Below, in pieces: positions 35,469 to 43,633 of a stretch of 46,170 nucleotides of DNA. The stretch's first letter is position 1, and each line of letters begins with the position of its first letter. Where the stretch lies: the NCBI GenBank assembly GCA_040007035.1, contig JBDTVU010000011.1:1-46170 (forward strand), in the 5' to 3' direction. The position numbers and the translations under genes were made by a program. The stretch is from CAIWHR01 sp040007035. GTDB lineage: Bacteria; Pseudomonadota; Gammaproteobacteria; Burkholderiales; Casimicrobiaceae. A model generated the notes under the pieces. It searched no databases. It had not been told where the DNA came from and saw only the letters and a program-made list of their open reading frames with translations.

Positions 35469-36035
35469 TCACCCGAGCGCTGCGCCCGCCAGGTTTTCCC
35501 GCAGCATGTTGCAGAACAGCGCGCCCTGTTCGAGCGCATCGTCGAGCGCAACGTGCGTATGCGGCATCGGATCGAACCAATGCGCGGGCATGTGGCGCTT
35601 GTTGCTCTCACAGTACGGTTTGCGCAACACCGCCATCGCGTAGCTCCTGATGTCGAGCGCCGACACGGTGAACGGATCTTCGCCGGTGAAGCGGATCAGG
35701 TACCAGTGCACCCAGAGGAAGTCGAAGCTGGCCGGATAGCCGACGAAGACGGTGCGGCCGGGCAGCGACTTCAGCCACGCGACATAGTGCGTCATCGCGG
35801 CGGCCGGCGGCTCCGGGTCCTTCCGGCATGCGGCCCACGCGACGGAATGTCCGGCCCACCATGCCATCGTCTGTGGATGCGGCGCGGCGTCCGGCAATGG
35901 TTCGAGGTTGACGCTGAATGTGCCGAGCAGCCGCTTGTCGGGCGCGTACGCGGCAGAGCCGAGGCTCAGCATCGAGTGCGGGCCGGGGATCGGGCCGTCC
36001 GCCTCGATGTCGGTGCTGACGTAGGTTTCCTGCAT
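35469..36035 (-). CDS. DnaQ-like 3-prime to 5-prime exonuclease
   Basis: The 188-residue protein starts MQETYVSTDIEADGPIPG. Asp9 and Glu11 of STDIEADG are the first acidic pair of the DEDD exonuclease fold, VFVGYPASFDFLW holds a middle aspartate, and HVALDDALEQGALF supplies the final His and Asp. It may act on RNA or DNA ends. No polymerase gene is near. Confidence 0.8.
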   Translation of the reverse strand: MQETYVSTDIEADGPIPGPHSMLSLGSAAYAPDKRLLGTFSVNLEPLPDAAPHPQTMAWWAGHSVAWAACRKDPEPPAAAMTHYVAWLKSLPGRTVFVGYPASFDFLWVHWYLIRFTGEDPFTVSALDIRSYAMAVLRKPYCESNKRHMPAHWFDPMPHTHVALDDALEQGALFCNMLRENLAGAALG

Positions 36036-36081
36036 CGTAGCTCCCTGCGGACTGTGCTCCGCGGCCGCGCGTCCGGCCGTG

Positions 36082-36582
36082 TCACTCGCGACGGTCGCCG
36101 GCGCGAGCTTTGTTCACGACGCCGAAGTCGTAGATGCCCGGAGTCGAGCCCTCGATCGGGGTGGCGCCGACGGCCTTCGCGTAGAACTCGACCGGGCCCA
36201 GCCCGCCGACGATCGCGTACGCGTAGCCGTCGTCGCGCATCGCAGCGAGGCACGCCAGCAACAGCGACGTGCCCACGCCGCGTCCACGTGCGGACTTGGC
36301 GACGCCGGTCGGCCCGAAGAAGTTTTTCCGCGTGCAGTCATGGCAGGCGAAGCCGACAACGGCGTCGTCCTCGATCGCGACGAAGCACGATGGCGGCCGT
36401 GATGCGAACGCGATTTCGCATTCAGCCGCCCAGCCTGCGGAAAATCGCGTGCGCACCCAGTCGACGACGAGCGGCTTCTCCCACGACTCCGGTCGGCGGG
36501 TGCGGACACCGAGCTTGTCGGTGTGCGCGAGTTGCGCTGCCACGTCCGGCAGCGCGTAAAGGCGGACGAGCATGTCGGCCAT
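36082..36582 (-). CDS. GNAT family N-acetyltransferase
   Basis: The 166-residue protein has the GNAT acetyl-CoA loop in GVAKSARGRGVGTSLLLACL, preceded by the strand CFVAIEDDAVVGFACHD and followed by VEFYAKAVGATPI. The substrate is unknown. It is one of four GNAT genes on the minus strand in the last 10 kb. Confidence 0.87.
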   Translation of the reverse strand: MADMLVRLYALPDVAAQLAHTDKLGVRTRRPESWEKPLVVDWVRTRFSAGWAAECEIAFASRPPSCFVAIEDDAVVGFACHDCTRKNFFGPTGVAKSARGRGVGTSLLLACLAAMRDDGYAYAIVGGLGPVEFYAKAVGATPIEGSTPGIYDFGVVNKARAGDRRE

Positions 36583-36691
36583 CGGCGGGGCTCTTCCCGT
36601 GTGGAGTTCGTGTGGCGGGGGTGTCCGTCAGCGGCGTCGGCGCGCTGTCAGCGCCGGTTGCCGCGGCGTCACGCGCGCGGTGACGTCGGGC

Positions 36692-37201
36692 TCAGGGCTT
36701 GTCGGCGGCACGTTCGCCCTCCCAGTACTCCATCGACGCCGACTTCCGGTATCCCTCGCCGGTGAGCCGTACCCCGACGCGGCCGGAGTCGGTGTAGACG
36801 ATCACGTCGTGCGGGTTGCGCTCGCCGATGACGAGATACCGGCACGGTGCGGCGGTGTGGTTGACCAGCGCGTGGCCCGCCTTCTGCCCTGCGGGAAAGC
36901 AGACGTAATGGCCGGCGGAAATCTCGAACGACTTGTCGTCGAGCCGAAGTGTCGCCGCCCCTTCGAGCACGAGCACATGCTCCTCTTCGAGATGATGGTA
37001 GTGCGCCGGGTAGGCCTGCTTCCCCGGCGCCAGCACCTCCATGCACACGCCGACGTGCGCCGCACCGCCGAACTCGCCGAGCTGCTGGAAGCGCACACCG
37101 AAGCGCTCGCCCTGCGCATATTCCTCGACCGGCACCCGCTCGATCCGGAACGGCTCGAAGACTCCGTCGGCATTGACGGAGGAAGGTTTCTTGTCGGTCA
37201 A
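36692..37201 (-). CDS. Cupin domain protein
   Basis: The 169-residue protein begins at a TTG preceded by GGGAG, since no ATG lies near the start of the conserved part. The metal-binding cupin motif is AHYHHLEEEHVLVLEG, with the second motif CFPAGQKAGHALVNH and CRYLVIGERNPHDVIVY. It may bind a metal ion and a small ligand, but the reaction is unknown. The last residues (SMEYWEGERAADKP) are typical of one cupin subgroup. Confidence 0.82.
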   Translation of the reverse strand: MTDKKPSSVNADGVFEPFRIERVPVEEYAQGERFGVRFQQLGEFGGAAHVGVCMEVLAPGKQAYPAHYHHLEEEHVLVLEGAATLRLDDKSFEISAGHYVCFPAGQKAGHALVNHTAAPCRYLVIGERNPHDVIVYTDSGRVGVRLTGEGYRKSASMEYWEGERAADKP

Positions 37202-37308
37202 CGGACTTCTCCCGGGGGGTCGATGACGCGCATGGTATGCCAACCCGGCCGGGGACGCATGCCCGCGCGGCGGGTCGTGCCTCGCGTCGGCGCGTGAAGT
37301 CGACGTCG

Positions 37309-37839
37309 TTACCCGTCGGCACCGATCGTCCGCCACATCAGCACCTCGTCCGGCAGCACGCCAAGCGGAGCATGGCGTGCCGGATCGGCGCGCGCAAAGC
37401 CGAGACGTTCGAGCAGGCGATGGGAGCGGACGTTCTCCCGTTTGGCCACGGCGAACAGGGTGTGCACGCCGTAGCGCGCGACGAGCTCGCTGATCATCGC
37501 CTGCGTGGCGACGAACGCAAGTCCGCGTCCCCAGTGTGCGCTCGCGAATTCGTAGGCGATGAGAGCGCTGCCGTCGTCGCGCACCGTCGCCTGCACGTAG
37601 CCGGCGAGCTCCGAGGTCGGAAGTCGGACGACCCAGTTCAGCCACTGCTCGTGGCCGTCGGCCGAGGCGCGGGACTCGAGCTTCGCGAAGCGCGTCCGCA
37701 GCCAGTCGAGCGAGCGCGGGGGCTCGTTCTCGTAGGTGTAGATCGCCGGGTCGCTCAACACCGCGAACATCTCGGCAGCGTGGGCGACAGTCTGCGGTTC
37801 GAGCGCAAGCCCTGCCGCCTCCAATGTGCGCATGCTCAT
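37309..37839 (-). CDS. GNAT family N-acetyltransferase (RimJ/RimL-like)
   Basis: The 176-residue protein holds YEFASAHWGRGLAFVATQAM as acetyl-CoA loop and RENVRSHRLLERLGFARA near the C-terminus, as in RimJ/RimL-type enzymes. Residues DPAIYTYENEPPRSLDWLRTR match the usual N-terminal part. The ATG at 37839 was chosen; a second ATG lies two codons later. Confidence 0.86.
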   Translation of the reverse strand: MSMRTLEAAGLALEPQTVAHAAEMFAVLSDPAIYTYENEPPRSLDWLRTRFAKLESRASADGHEQWLNWVVRLPTSELAGYVQATVRDDGSALIAYEFASAHWGRGLAFVATQAMISELVARYGVHTLFAVAKRENVRSHRLLERLGFARADPARHAPLGVLPDEVLMWRTIGADG

Positions 37840-37861
37840 CCGTGCGCCATGCGCTGCCGCC

Positions 37862-38215
37862 TCATCGCAGCGCGAGCGCCGCACCGATGCGCGCCCGCAG
37901 CGCCTTTTCGTCGGCGCTGTCGCTGAACGCCGGCGCGGCCGCGAACTCGGCGAGCGCATCGGCGAGGTCTTCCGCCGCGGTGCCGCGCTCGAGCGTCGCG
38001 TTCACGCGCCCGAGAATCCGCGTGAGACGTGCGCGGTGCTCGTACAGATGGTTGAACTGGGCGTCGCATCGCGGAATCGGCGTCGGGTACGCGCGGATTT
38101 CCTCGTCGAGCGCGCGCTTCACGCCGTCGAGCACGGTCCGGAGATCGCGAACGATCGACCCGAATCGATCCAGATCGCCGGAACGGTGCGTCGATGGCGG
38201 CAGGGTCGAGGTCAT
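37862..38215 (-). CDS. Hypothetical helical protein
   Basis: This 117-residue soluble protein starts MTSTLPPSTHRSGDLDRFGS and is rich in Ala, Arg, Leu and acidic residues, with at least three likely helices (IVRDLRTVLDGVKRALDEEI, then QFNHLYEHRARLTRILGRV). No motif or family is recognised. It lies 22 bases before the GNAT gene on the same strand, so they may be co-transcribed. Confidence 0.6.
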   Translation of the reverse strand: MTSTLPPSTHRSGDLDRFGSIVRDLRTVLDGVKRALDEEIRAYPTPIPRCDAQFNHLYEHRARLTRILGRVNATLERGTAAEDLADALAEFAAAPAFSDSADEKALRARIGAALALR

Positions 38216-38224
38216 TCCGGCACG

Positions 38225-38509
38225 TCACGCGTTTCGGCGGTCCCGCCGCTTGCGTCGCGCGCGCGCCTCCGTGTGGCCGTACCAGAACAGTGCCGCGCCC
38301 ACCGCAAACGCGATCGGCAGCGGCGACACCAGCAGCGCCGCGAACCACGCCCACGCGCCATTCGCGGCCAGTAGCTGAATGCAGATGCAGACGGCGGCGG
38401 CGGAGCCCAGCACGGCAGCGAGCGAGGACTTCTTCGCATCGCGGAACACGACTTCGGCGGCGATGCCGATCAGCACCGGCAGGATGACGAGGACGAGGAG
38501 CGGCTCCAT
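38225..38509 (-). CDS. Small membrane protein
   Basis: The 94-residue protein has three hydrophobic segments (LLVLVILPVLIGIAAEVVF, LAAVLGSAAAVCICIQLLAA and FAALLVSPLPIAFAVGAALF) and a strongly basic tail (ARARRKRRDRRNA). Its stop is only nine bases before the next gene start on the same strand, so it is probably co-transcribed with the hypothetical protein. Function unknown. Confidence 0.65.
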   Translation of the reverse strand: MEPLLVLVILPVLIGIAAEVVFRDAKKSSLAAVLGSAAAVCICIQLLAANGAWAWFAALLVSPLPIAFAVGAALFWYGHTEARARRKRRDRRNA

Positions 38510-38569
38510 GCGGCGTCGTGATGTCGGGCGTTCGTTCTCAGGCCAGCGTGGCCGCCTGCCGGCAATGGC

Positions 38570-39142
38570 TCATGAACGCTGCTCCGAGTCCTGACGTTCG
38601 ATCCGGATGGCTGGTCCCGGACCGTCGTCGGCGGGTTCCCCGAGGGCAGGGACGGGCGGCTTCCTCGACACCCACTGCACCACCATTTCACCGTCGTCGT
38701 CGACCACGGTGTCGCCTCGCTCGAAACCGAGCTTCTCGACGACCCGGGACGACGACAGGTTCGTCGGGTTGACGCGGGCGAGGACCGCGTGTGCCTCCCC
38801 GCTCGCGAACGCCAGGCGACACAGCTCGCGGACGGCCCCGGTGGCGACACCGCGATTGCGCCACTCGGGCGAAACGCCGTAACCGATCTCGACCTGGCCG
38901 CTCGATGGCACGTCCTTGAATCCGCAACTGCCGACGACGGCGCCGCCATCTTCTCTCACGATGCAGAACGTGCCGCACCACGACTCGGCCTTCGCTGCCT
39001 CGAGTTGTTTCAGCGCGCGCTGCGCGACAAAGGCAGGCGGCAGCGCACCGTCGGCGATTCTGCCGGCAAGGCGCTCGGGGATGCCGGAGTCCGCCAGGAC
39101 ACCGAGCTCGGCACGGGAGAACCGCAGGAGCGTGACCGTCAT
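38570..39142 (-). CDS. GNAT family N-acetyltransferase
   Basis: The 190-residue protein shows GQVEIGYGVSPEWRNRGVAT with the acetyl-CoA loop WRNRGVATGAV and NLSSSRVVEKLGFERGDTVV. The tail of about 25 residues after QWVSRKPP is low-complexity. The ATG at 39142 was chosen over a longer frame from 39199. Substrate unknown. Confidence 0.86.
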   Translation of the reverse strand: MTVTLLRFSRAELGVLADSGIPERLAGRIADGALPPAFVAQRALKQLEAAKAESWCGTFCIVREDGGAVVGSCGFKDVPSSGQVEIGYGVSPEWRNRGVATGAVRELCRLAFASGEAHAVLARVNPTNLSSSRVVEKLGFERGDTVVDDDGEMVVQWVSRKPPVPALGEPADDGPGPAIRIERQDSEQRS

Positions 39143-39302
39143 GTCGTGGCCGCCTGATGACGCAAGCCGGGACGAGCGAAATGACGCCACCTCCGCCATC
39201 GCACTCGCCGGGGCGAGGAATGACCCAGCAGGATAGGCCTGCTCCGGGCTTTCGACAATCCGGTCGCGATCGACGCCGCGGGAGGCGGGCCGACGCGGCG
39301 CG

Positions 39303-39929
39303 TCAGCCCGCCGAGGCGCCGTCGAAGAACTCGACCTCGCCGGTCTCCAGCGAATATTCGGCGCCGATCACGATCAGGCCCTCGTGCTGGATCAGGTGCT
39401 CGAGAATTTCGGAGCCGTGTCGCAGATGACCGACCGAGACGCCGACGTTGGCGCGAACCGCCTGCTGCACGAGCGCTTCGGGATCGTGCTTCAGCCCGGT
39501 GTTCAGCAACGCCTCGACGGAAGGCCGGACACGGTCGACGATCGAGCGCAGGTTGCGCGACTGGTTCGCCGTCGGCTGCTGGAGCTCTTCCAGCGTGGCG
39601 AGGATCGCGCCGCACCGGGAATGCCCGAGCACGACGACCAGCCGGGTGCCGAACCGGGCGGCCGCGAATTCGACGCTGCCGATCTGCGACGGGGCCACGA
39701 TGTTTCCGGCAACCCGGATGACGAACAGGTCGCCGAGTCCCTGGTCGAACACGATCTCCGCCGGCACCCGCGAGTCGGAACAGCCGAGGATGATCGCGTA
39801 GGGCTCCTGCCCGTCGGCGAGTGCGGTTCGTTGCGAATGACTCAGCAGCGCATCGCGCCTCTGCGCGCCCGACACGAACCGGCGGTTCCCTTGCCGGAGA
39901 CGCTCGAGTGCTTCACGCGCGGAGATCAT
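39303..39929 (-). CDS. Beta-class carbonic anhydrase
   Basis: The 208-residue enzyme interconverts carbon dioxide and bicarbonate. Zinc ligands and catalytic residues are in place: Cys50 and Asp52 in ILGCSDSRVPAE, and His103 and Cys106 in VLGHSRCGAI. GDLFVIRVAGNIVAP and a C-terminal GAEYSLETGEVEFF complete the fold. No signal peptide is seen, so it is cytosolic. Confidence 0.95.
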   Translation of the reverse strand: MISAREALERLRQGNRRFVSGAQRRDALLSHSQRTALADGQEPYAIILGCSDSRVPAEIVFDQGLGDLFVIRVAGNIVAPSQIGSVEFAAARFGTRLVVVLGHSRCGAILATLEELQQPTANQSRNLRSIVDRVRPSVEALLNTGLKHDPEALVQQAVRANVGVSVGHLRHGSEILEHLIQHEGLIVIGAEYSLETGEVEFFDGASAG

Positions 39930-40062
39930 CGGGGATGCCGATCCTTGTCAGGCGGACGGCGAGGCTGCCCGGTTACGGCGGCGGCAGGTGCCGTTGAATT
40001 CCTGTTCACGCGCCGGCGACGCAACGAGCGACGGGCAGAACGCGCTCGAGTCTCGACGCGAA

Positions 40063-40329
40063 TCAGCGCCGCTTGAAATCGAACAGCGCGGAGTTGACTC
40101 GATCGAGATCGGCCTTGACCTGATCGCGACTGCGCTCGTAGACGATTTCGCGCCCCATCGCGCTGCCGACATACGCCATGCCGGTGCGCGTCGGCGAAAG
40201 CTGGCAGCGCACGCTGTGGACGCCCTCGCCGAGGACGATCTCGATCGACTCGACCCGCTTGTTCAGGACCACGACGTCCAGGGTTTGGCCGGACGCGGTT
40301 GCGCGAACCGTTATCTTCTCGTCGTTCAT
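40063..40329 (-). CDS. Hypothetical protein, 88 residues
   Basis: This starts MNDEKITVRATASGQTLDVV and has a beta-rich first half (VESIEIVLGEGVHSVRCQLS) and a charged helical end (RSRDQVKADLDRVNSALFDF). No family is recognised. It has a plausible length and composition and stands alone between two longer genes. Confidence 0.55.
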   Translation of the reverse strand: MNDEKITVRATASGQTLDVVVLNKRVESIEIVLGEGVHSVRCQLSPTRTGMAYVGSAMGREIVYERSRDQVKADLDRVNSALFDFKRR

Positions 40330-40435
40330 GAGGGGTGTTTGTCCTTTCGTCGGCCTGCGGTGCAGGCCCTGGTTGTGCTCTGCCGTTCGACCTCTGCGGC
40401 AGCCGTTCGATCGATGACCCGGGCGTTCGCAGGTG

Positions 40436-40825
40436 CTACGGGTTTGCCTGCAGCATCGCGGCCATCTTCCGGTGGACCAGGTTCACGGCTTTCAGCGGGC
40501 GAAGCATCACCTTGAACTCCACGATCCGCCCGGTCTCGTCCCACTTGATCAGGTCCACGCCGTTCACGTCGATGCCCTCGATTTCCACCTGGAATTCCAG
40601 CACGGCGTCGCGATGGCCGGTGACCTCGCGCACGTACCGAAAGGTGTCGTTGAAGAAGACGTGGAATGCCGCCCCGAGGTATTGCGTCGTTATCGCCTTC
40701 CCGACCTGTGGAGTATGCACGACCGGCGAGTGGAAGACGACCTCGTCGGAGAGCAGCGCGTCGAGCCCGGCCGGATTCCGCTCTTCCACGAGTCGATGCC
40801 AGCGGGCGAGTGTGTCGGCGGTCAT
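40436..40825 (-). CDS. SnoaL/NTF2-like protein
   Basis: The 129-residue protein starts MTADTLARWHRLVEERNPAG and has the cone-shaped NTF2 fold pattern: a helical start with LDALLSDEVVFHSPVV, then strands VREVTGHRDAVLEFQVEIEG and a WDETGRIVEFKVMLRPLKAV end. Such proteins bind or isomerise small hydrophobic ligands. Its ATG overlaps the end of the upstream tautomerase-like gene by four bases, so the two are translationally coupled. Confidence 0.82.
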   Translation of the reverse strand: MTADTLARWHRLVEERNPAGLDALLSDEVVFHSPVVHTPQVGKAITTQYLGAAFHVFFNDTFRYVREVTGHRDAVLEFQVEIEGIDVNGVDLIKWDETGRIVEFKVMLRPLKAVNLVHRKMAAMLQANP

Positions 40826-41202
40826 GTCGTGCTCATCCCGACGATTGTCCCGCCGAACGAAACCCGTCCCGCCGCGGCTGGCGCGTACTCGATGTGAACG
40901 GATGCCGGATTGCGGCCTGTCACCTTTGCAATGGAAGCGGTCAGAGCCGCATTCGCAACGGCAAGGGCGGCGCCCTCGGGAAAGGCGCGCTCCAGCACCG
41001 TGACAAAGACCGGCAAGGCGTCGGGCTCGATCGACGCCTCATTCTCGGCGTAGTGCGCGCGCGCGAGCACCCGCAGGCGAACCCACGTCCGGCCGGGCGG
41101 CGTTTCGAGCGCTCGGCCGATGGCATCGGCGAGCGATTGCGCGAGGCCGGCGATCGGCAGGTCGGTCGATCCGGCCACGAGTTCGACGTCCACGATCGGC
41201 AT
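40822..41202 (-). CDS. Tautomerase-superfamily protein
   Basis: The 126-residue protein begins MPIVDVELVAGSTDLPIAGL. Removal of Met exposes Pro2, the catalytic base of 4-oxalocrotonate tautomerase relatives. It has two related halves (MPIVDVELV near the start; FVTVLERAFPEGAALAVANA later), which suggests a fused or decorated tautomerase fold. It overlaps the SnoaL-like gene. The substrate is unknown. Confidence 0.7.
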   Translation of the reverse strand: MPIVDVELVAGSTDLPIAGLAQSLADAIGRALETPPGRTWVRLRVLARAHYAENEASIEPDALPVFVTVLERAFPEGAALAVANAALTASIAKVTGRNPASVHIEYAPAAAGRVSFGGTIVGMSTT

Positions 41203-41298
41203 GAAGGCTCCCCGAGAGCTATCCGGCGGGTCGCGCCGACCGTCGGCGAGTCGAAAACACGCGCCGGCCCGCCCGGTCGAGCAGAGGGTGGGTCAGCG

Positions 41299-41925
41299 TC
41301 ACTGGCGGCGCTCCAGCGCGAGCCGAACGCCAAGGCCGATCAGGGTTGCGCCGCTGGAGCGAAACGTCCAGCGCAGAACCCCCGGGCGCGCACGCAGCCA
41401 GCCCGACAGGGCGCCGGCGAAAAGGCCGATGGGCGCCTTCACCAGAAACGTAAGCACCGAAAAGATGATCCCGAGGGCGAATATCGATAGCGTCGGCCAG
41501 GCAGCGGCGGGCGACACGAACTGGGGCAGAAACGCGAAATAGAATATCGCGATCTTGGGATTCGAGATATTGGAAATTGCGCCGTCGAAAAAAAGCCGCG
41601 CCAGGGAACGTCGGCCCGACGATGCCAATTCGAGATGGTCGTGCTTTGCCAGCAGCAGGCCGATGCCGAGATAGAGGAGGTACGCCGCACCGACGAGCTT
41701 GAGCGCGACGAACAGCCACTCCGACGTCCGCAGTATCGCGCCCAACCCGATCGTGGCGAGGACGGTATGGCCGATGAGGCCGACGCTCACGCCGGACGCA
41801 GTGGCCACGCCCGCGGCCGGTCCCTGGACGATTGATCTCGACATCACGAGAATCATGTCCTGACCGGGCGTGGCGATCAACACCAGGGACGCGACGATGA
41901 AGACCATCCACGACGCTTCGATCAT
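41299..41925 (-). CDS. LysE/RhtB family amino-acid exporter
   Basis: The 208-residue membrane protein has about six segments. Family motifs are LVLIATPGQDMILVMSRSIV near the start, LVGAAYLLYLGIGLLLA, and ISNPKIAIFYFAFLPQFVSP. It would export an amino acid or homoserine-like compound. The neighbours do not indicate which. Confidence 0.9.
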   Translation of the reverse strand: MIEASWMVFIVASLVLIATPGQDMILVMSRSIVQGPAAGVATASGVSVGLIGHTVLATIGLGAILRTSEWLFVALKLVGAAYLLYLGIGLLLAKHDHLELASSGRRSLARLFFDGAISNISNPKIAIFYFAFLPQFVSPAAAWPTLSIFALGIIFSVLTFLVKAPIGLFAGALSGWLRARPGVLRWTFRSSGATLIGLGVRLALERRQ

Positions 41926-42040
41926 TACTGCCTCCGAGGCGGACTGACGCCGTCATGCGCTTGGCCGTCGCCGGCAGGTTCGGGGGCGGCCGAATGCCTG
42001 CCCGAAAGGCGCCTCGTCGACCGCAGCATCGGGCGCCCCG

Positions 42041-42844
42041 TCACGCCGGCACGCGGCCCCTGACCGCCCACGCCCGAGCGACAAGCGGGATCGATCCGTC
42101 GCCTTGAACAGGGAGCCGCTCACGGATGCGATCCCGCAATCGAGTGCGCGACGGCTCATCCAACGACATCGCATAAGACGGTGCCGGCCCCTGGCCACCG
42201 AGGAACGGGGTCCAGTAGTCGTCGAAGTCCCGAAAGCGAGTGTCGATCTCGATGGGCGCGACCGCGATGTCGACGAGGCCGGCATCCTCGAACACACTCG
42301 TCAGCGCATTCGGCCGGCACAGCGGAAATCGGACGCCTTCATCGAGGTGCCGCGCGTCGGAGTTCAATTCACCGGCGACATCCCAGAAATGCCGCATGAG
42401 TTCCATCTTTCCGGCGTAGTCCCAGACGTAAGCCGCTATCGTTCCAGCGACCACGGTCTTTCGCCGCATTTCGGCAACGCCGGCTGCGGGGTCAGGAACG
42501 AAATTGAGCACGAGTCCGGACACGACGACATCCACTGACGAGTCCTGCAACGGCAATTCCATCGCGTTGCCCAAAAGAAGCTCGGCGTTGCCTTCGAGCC
42601 GCTCCCGAGCCGTTGTCAGGAACCCGTCGGACGGCTCGACGCCGATCAAACGGGCGGGCCGACACCGGGCATGGATCGACGCGGTCAACGCACCGGTTCC
42701 ACAACCCACGTCGAGCCAGCGTAGTGACGGCGGCAAATTCAGCCAGCGCAGAAATCCGCTTGCGGCGAGATGGCTCCAACGTCCCACGTACATCTCGTAG
42801 GGGTCCCCCCGGTTCCAGGAATCATCTGGACGGACGTTGGGCAT
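42041..42844 (-). CDS. Class I SAM-dependent methyltransferase
   Basis: The 267-residue protein has LRWLDVGCGTGALTASI as SAM motif, IGVEPSDGFL as the acidic strand end and NAMELPLQDSSVDVVVSGLV. The ATG at 42844 gives MPNVRPDDSWNRGDPYEMYV, typical of this group; a longer frame to 42922 looks unrelated. Likely a small-molecule methyltransferase. Confidence 0.88.
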   Translation of the reverse strand: MPNVRPDDSWNRGDPYEMYVGRWSHLAASGFLRWLNLPPSLRWLDVGCGTGALTASIHARCRPARLIGVEPSDGFLTTARERLEGNAELLLGNAMELPLQDSSVDVVVSGLVLNFVPDPAAGVAEMRRKTVVAGTIAAYVWDYAGKMELMRHFWDVAGELNSDARHLDEGVRFPLCRPNALTSVFEDAGLVDIAVAPIEIDTRFRDFDDYWTPFLGGQGPAPSYAMSLDEPSRTRLRDRIRERLPVQGDGSIPLVARAWAVRGRVPA

Positions 42845-42945
42845 GGTCTTGTTCAGCCTGACGAAACGCGCTGACCGCCGACCCGGCTCCGCACACGCAG
42901 TGCGGAAGGCGGAGGCGATCACGATTCCGGGGTGGCAGATCCCCG

Positions 42946-43500
42946 CTATTTCTTTGGTGCGGCGGGCGCAGCCGGAGAACCGCTTGCTGCCGGCGCCTTG
43001 GGCGGCGCGGCTGTCGCAGCCGGTTCAGGAGGTGCAGGCGGCGCGTCCGCATTCCACGTATCGCGGAGGTAGTGCCACTTCCCATCCTTCTTGCGCGATA
43101 CCGACAGGAATTTGCCGGACTCGACGACCGCTCCCTTGATGGTTGCCGTATAGGTTCCCGACTCCCAGCCCGTGTTGCCCGAGACGCCGACGTCGGTCCT
43201 GGGGTTGATGTTGAAGACGACGCCGGCCGCCTTCGATCCGGCGATGTCCTTCACGAAGAAGGCCTGGATTGCTGCCCGGCCGCGCACGCCTGGTGCGCCC
43301 GGCGGAAGGAGCAGCGCGTCGTCGGCATATTGCGCGGCGACTCCCGCGGCGTCGCCGCCGTTGTACGCTTTCGCCCAGCTCATCGACTGCGCGCGGATGG
43401 CGGCCTCGTCCGCTGCTGACGCCGGCGGTGCCGCATGGGCAACGCCCACCAGCGCCACGAAGCCGGCCGCAAACCACCGAAGATTCCCGAGTCGGACCAT
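42946..43500 (-). CDS. Exported DUF4440/SgcJ-like NTF2-fold protein
   Basis: The 184-residue protein has a signal peptide (MVRLGNLRWFAAGFVALVGV, cleavage near AHA). The core contains WAKAYNGGDAAGVAAQYADD, LLPPGAPGVRGRAAIQAFF and SRKKDGKWHYLRDTWNAD, matching the DUF4440/SgcJ group of the NTF2 superfamily. The C-terminal 35 residues are Ala/Pro-rich. Function unknown. Confidence 0.85.
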   Translation of the reverse strand: MVRLGNLRWFAAGFVALVGVAHAAPPASAADEAAIRAQSMSWAKAYNGGDAAGVAAQYADDALLLPPGAPGVRGRAAIQAFFVKDIAGSKAAGVVFNINPRTDVGVSGNTGWESGTYTATIKGAVVESGKFLSVSRKKDGKWHYLRDTWNADAPPAPPEPAATAAPPKAPAASGSPAAPAAPKK

Positions 43501-43633
43501 CTTGTGCTCTCTCCCCGTACGGATATTGAAATGGCGACTGCCCACACAGCGCCGGTGAATGTTACGCGTTCGAGTACGCGCTTGGAACAGCAGCAAGCGC
43601 GTCGCCGGTGGGGTTTCGGCGTCGGGAGCGAAG

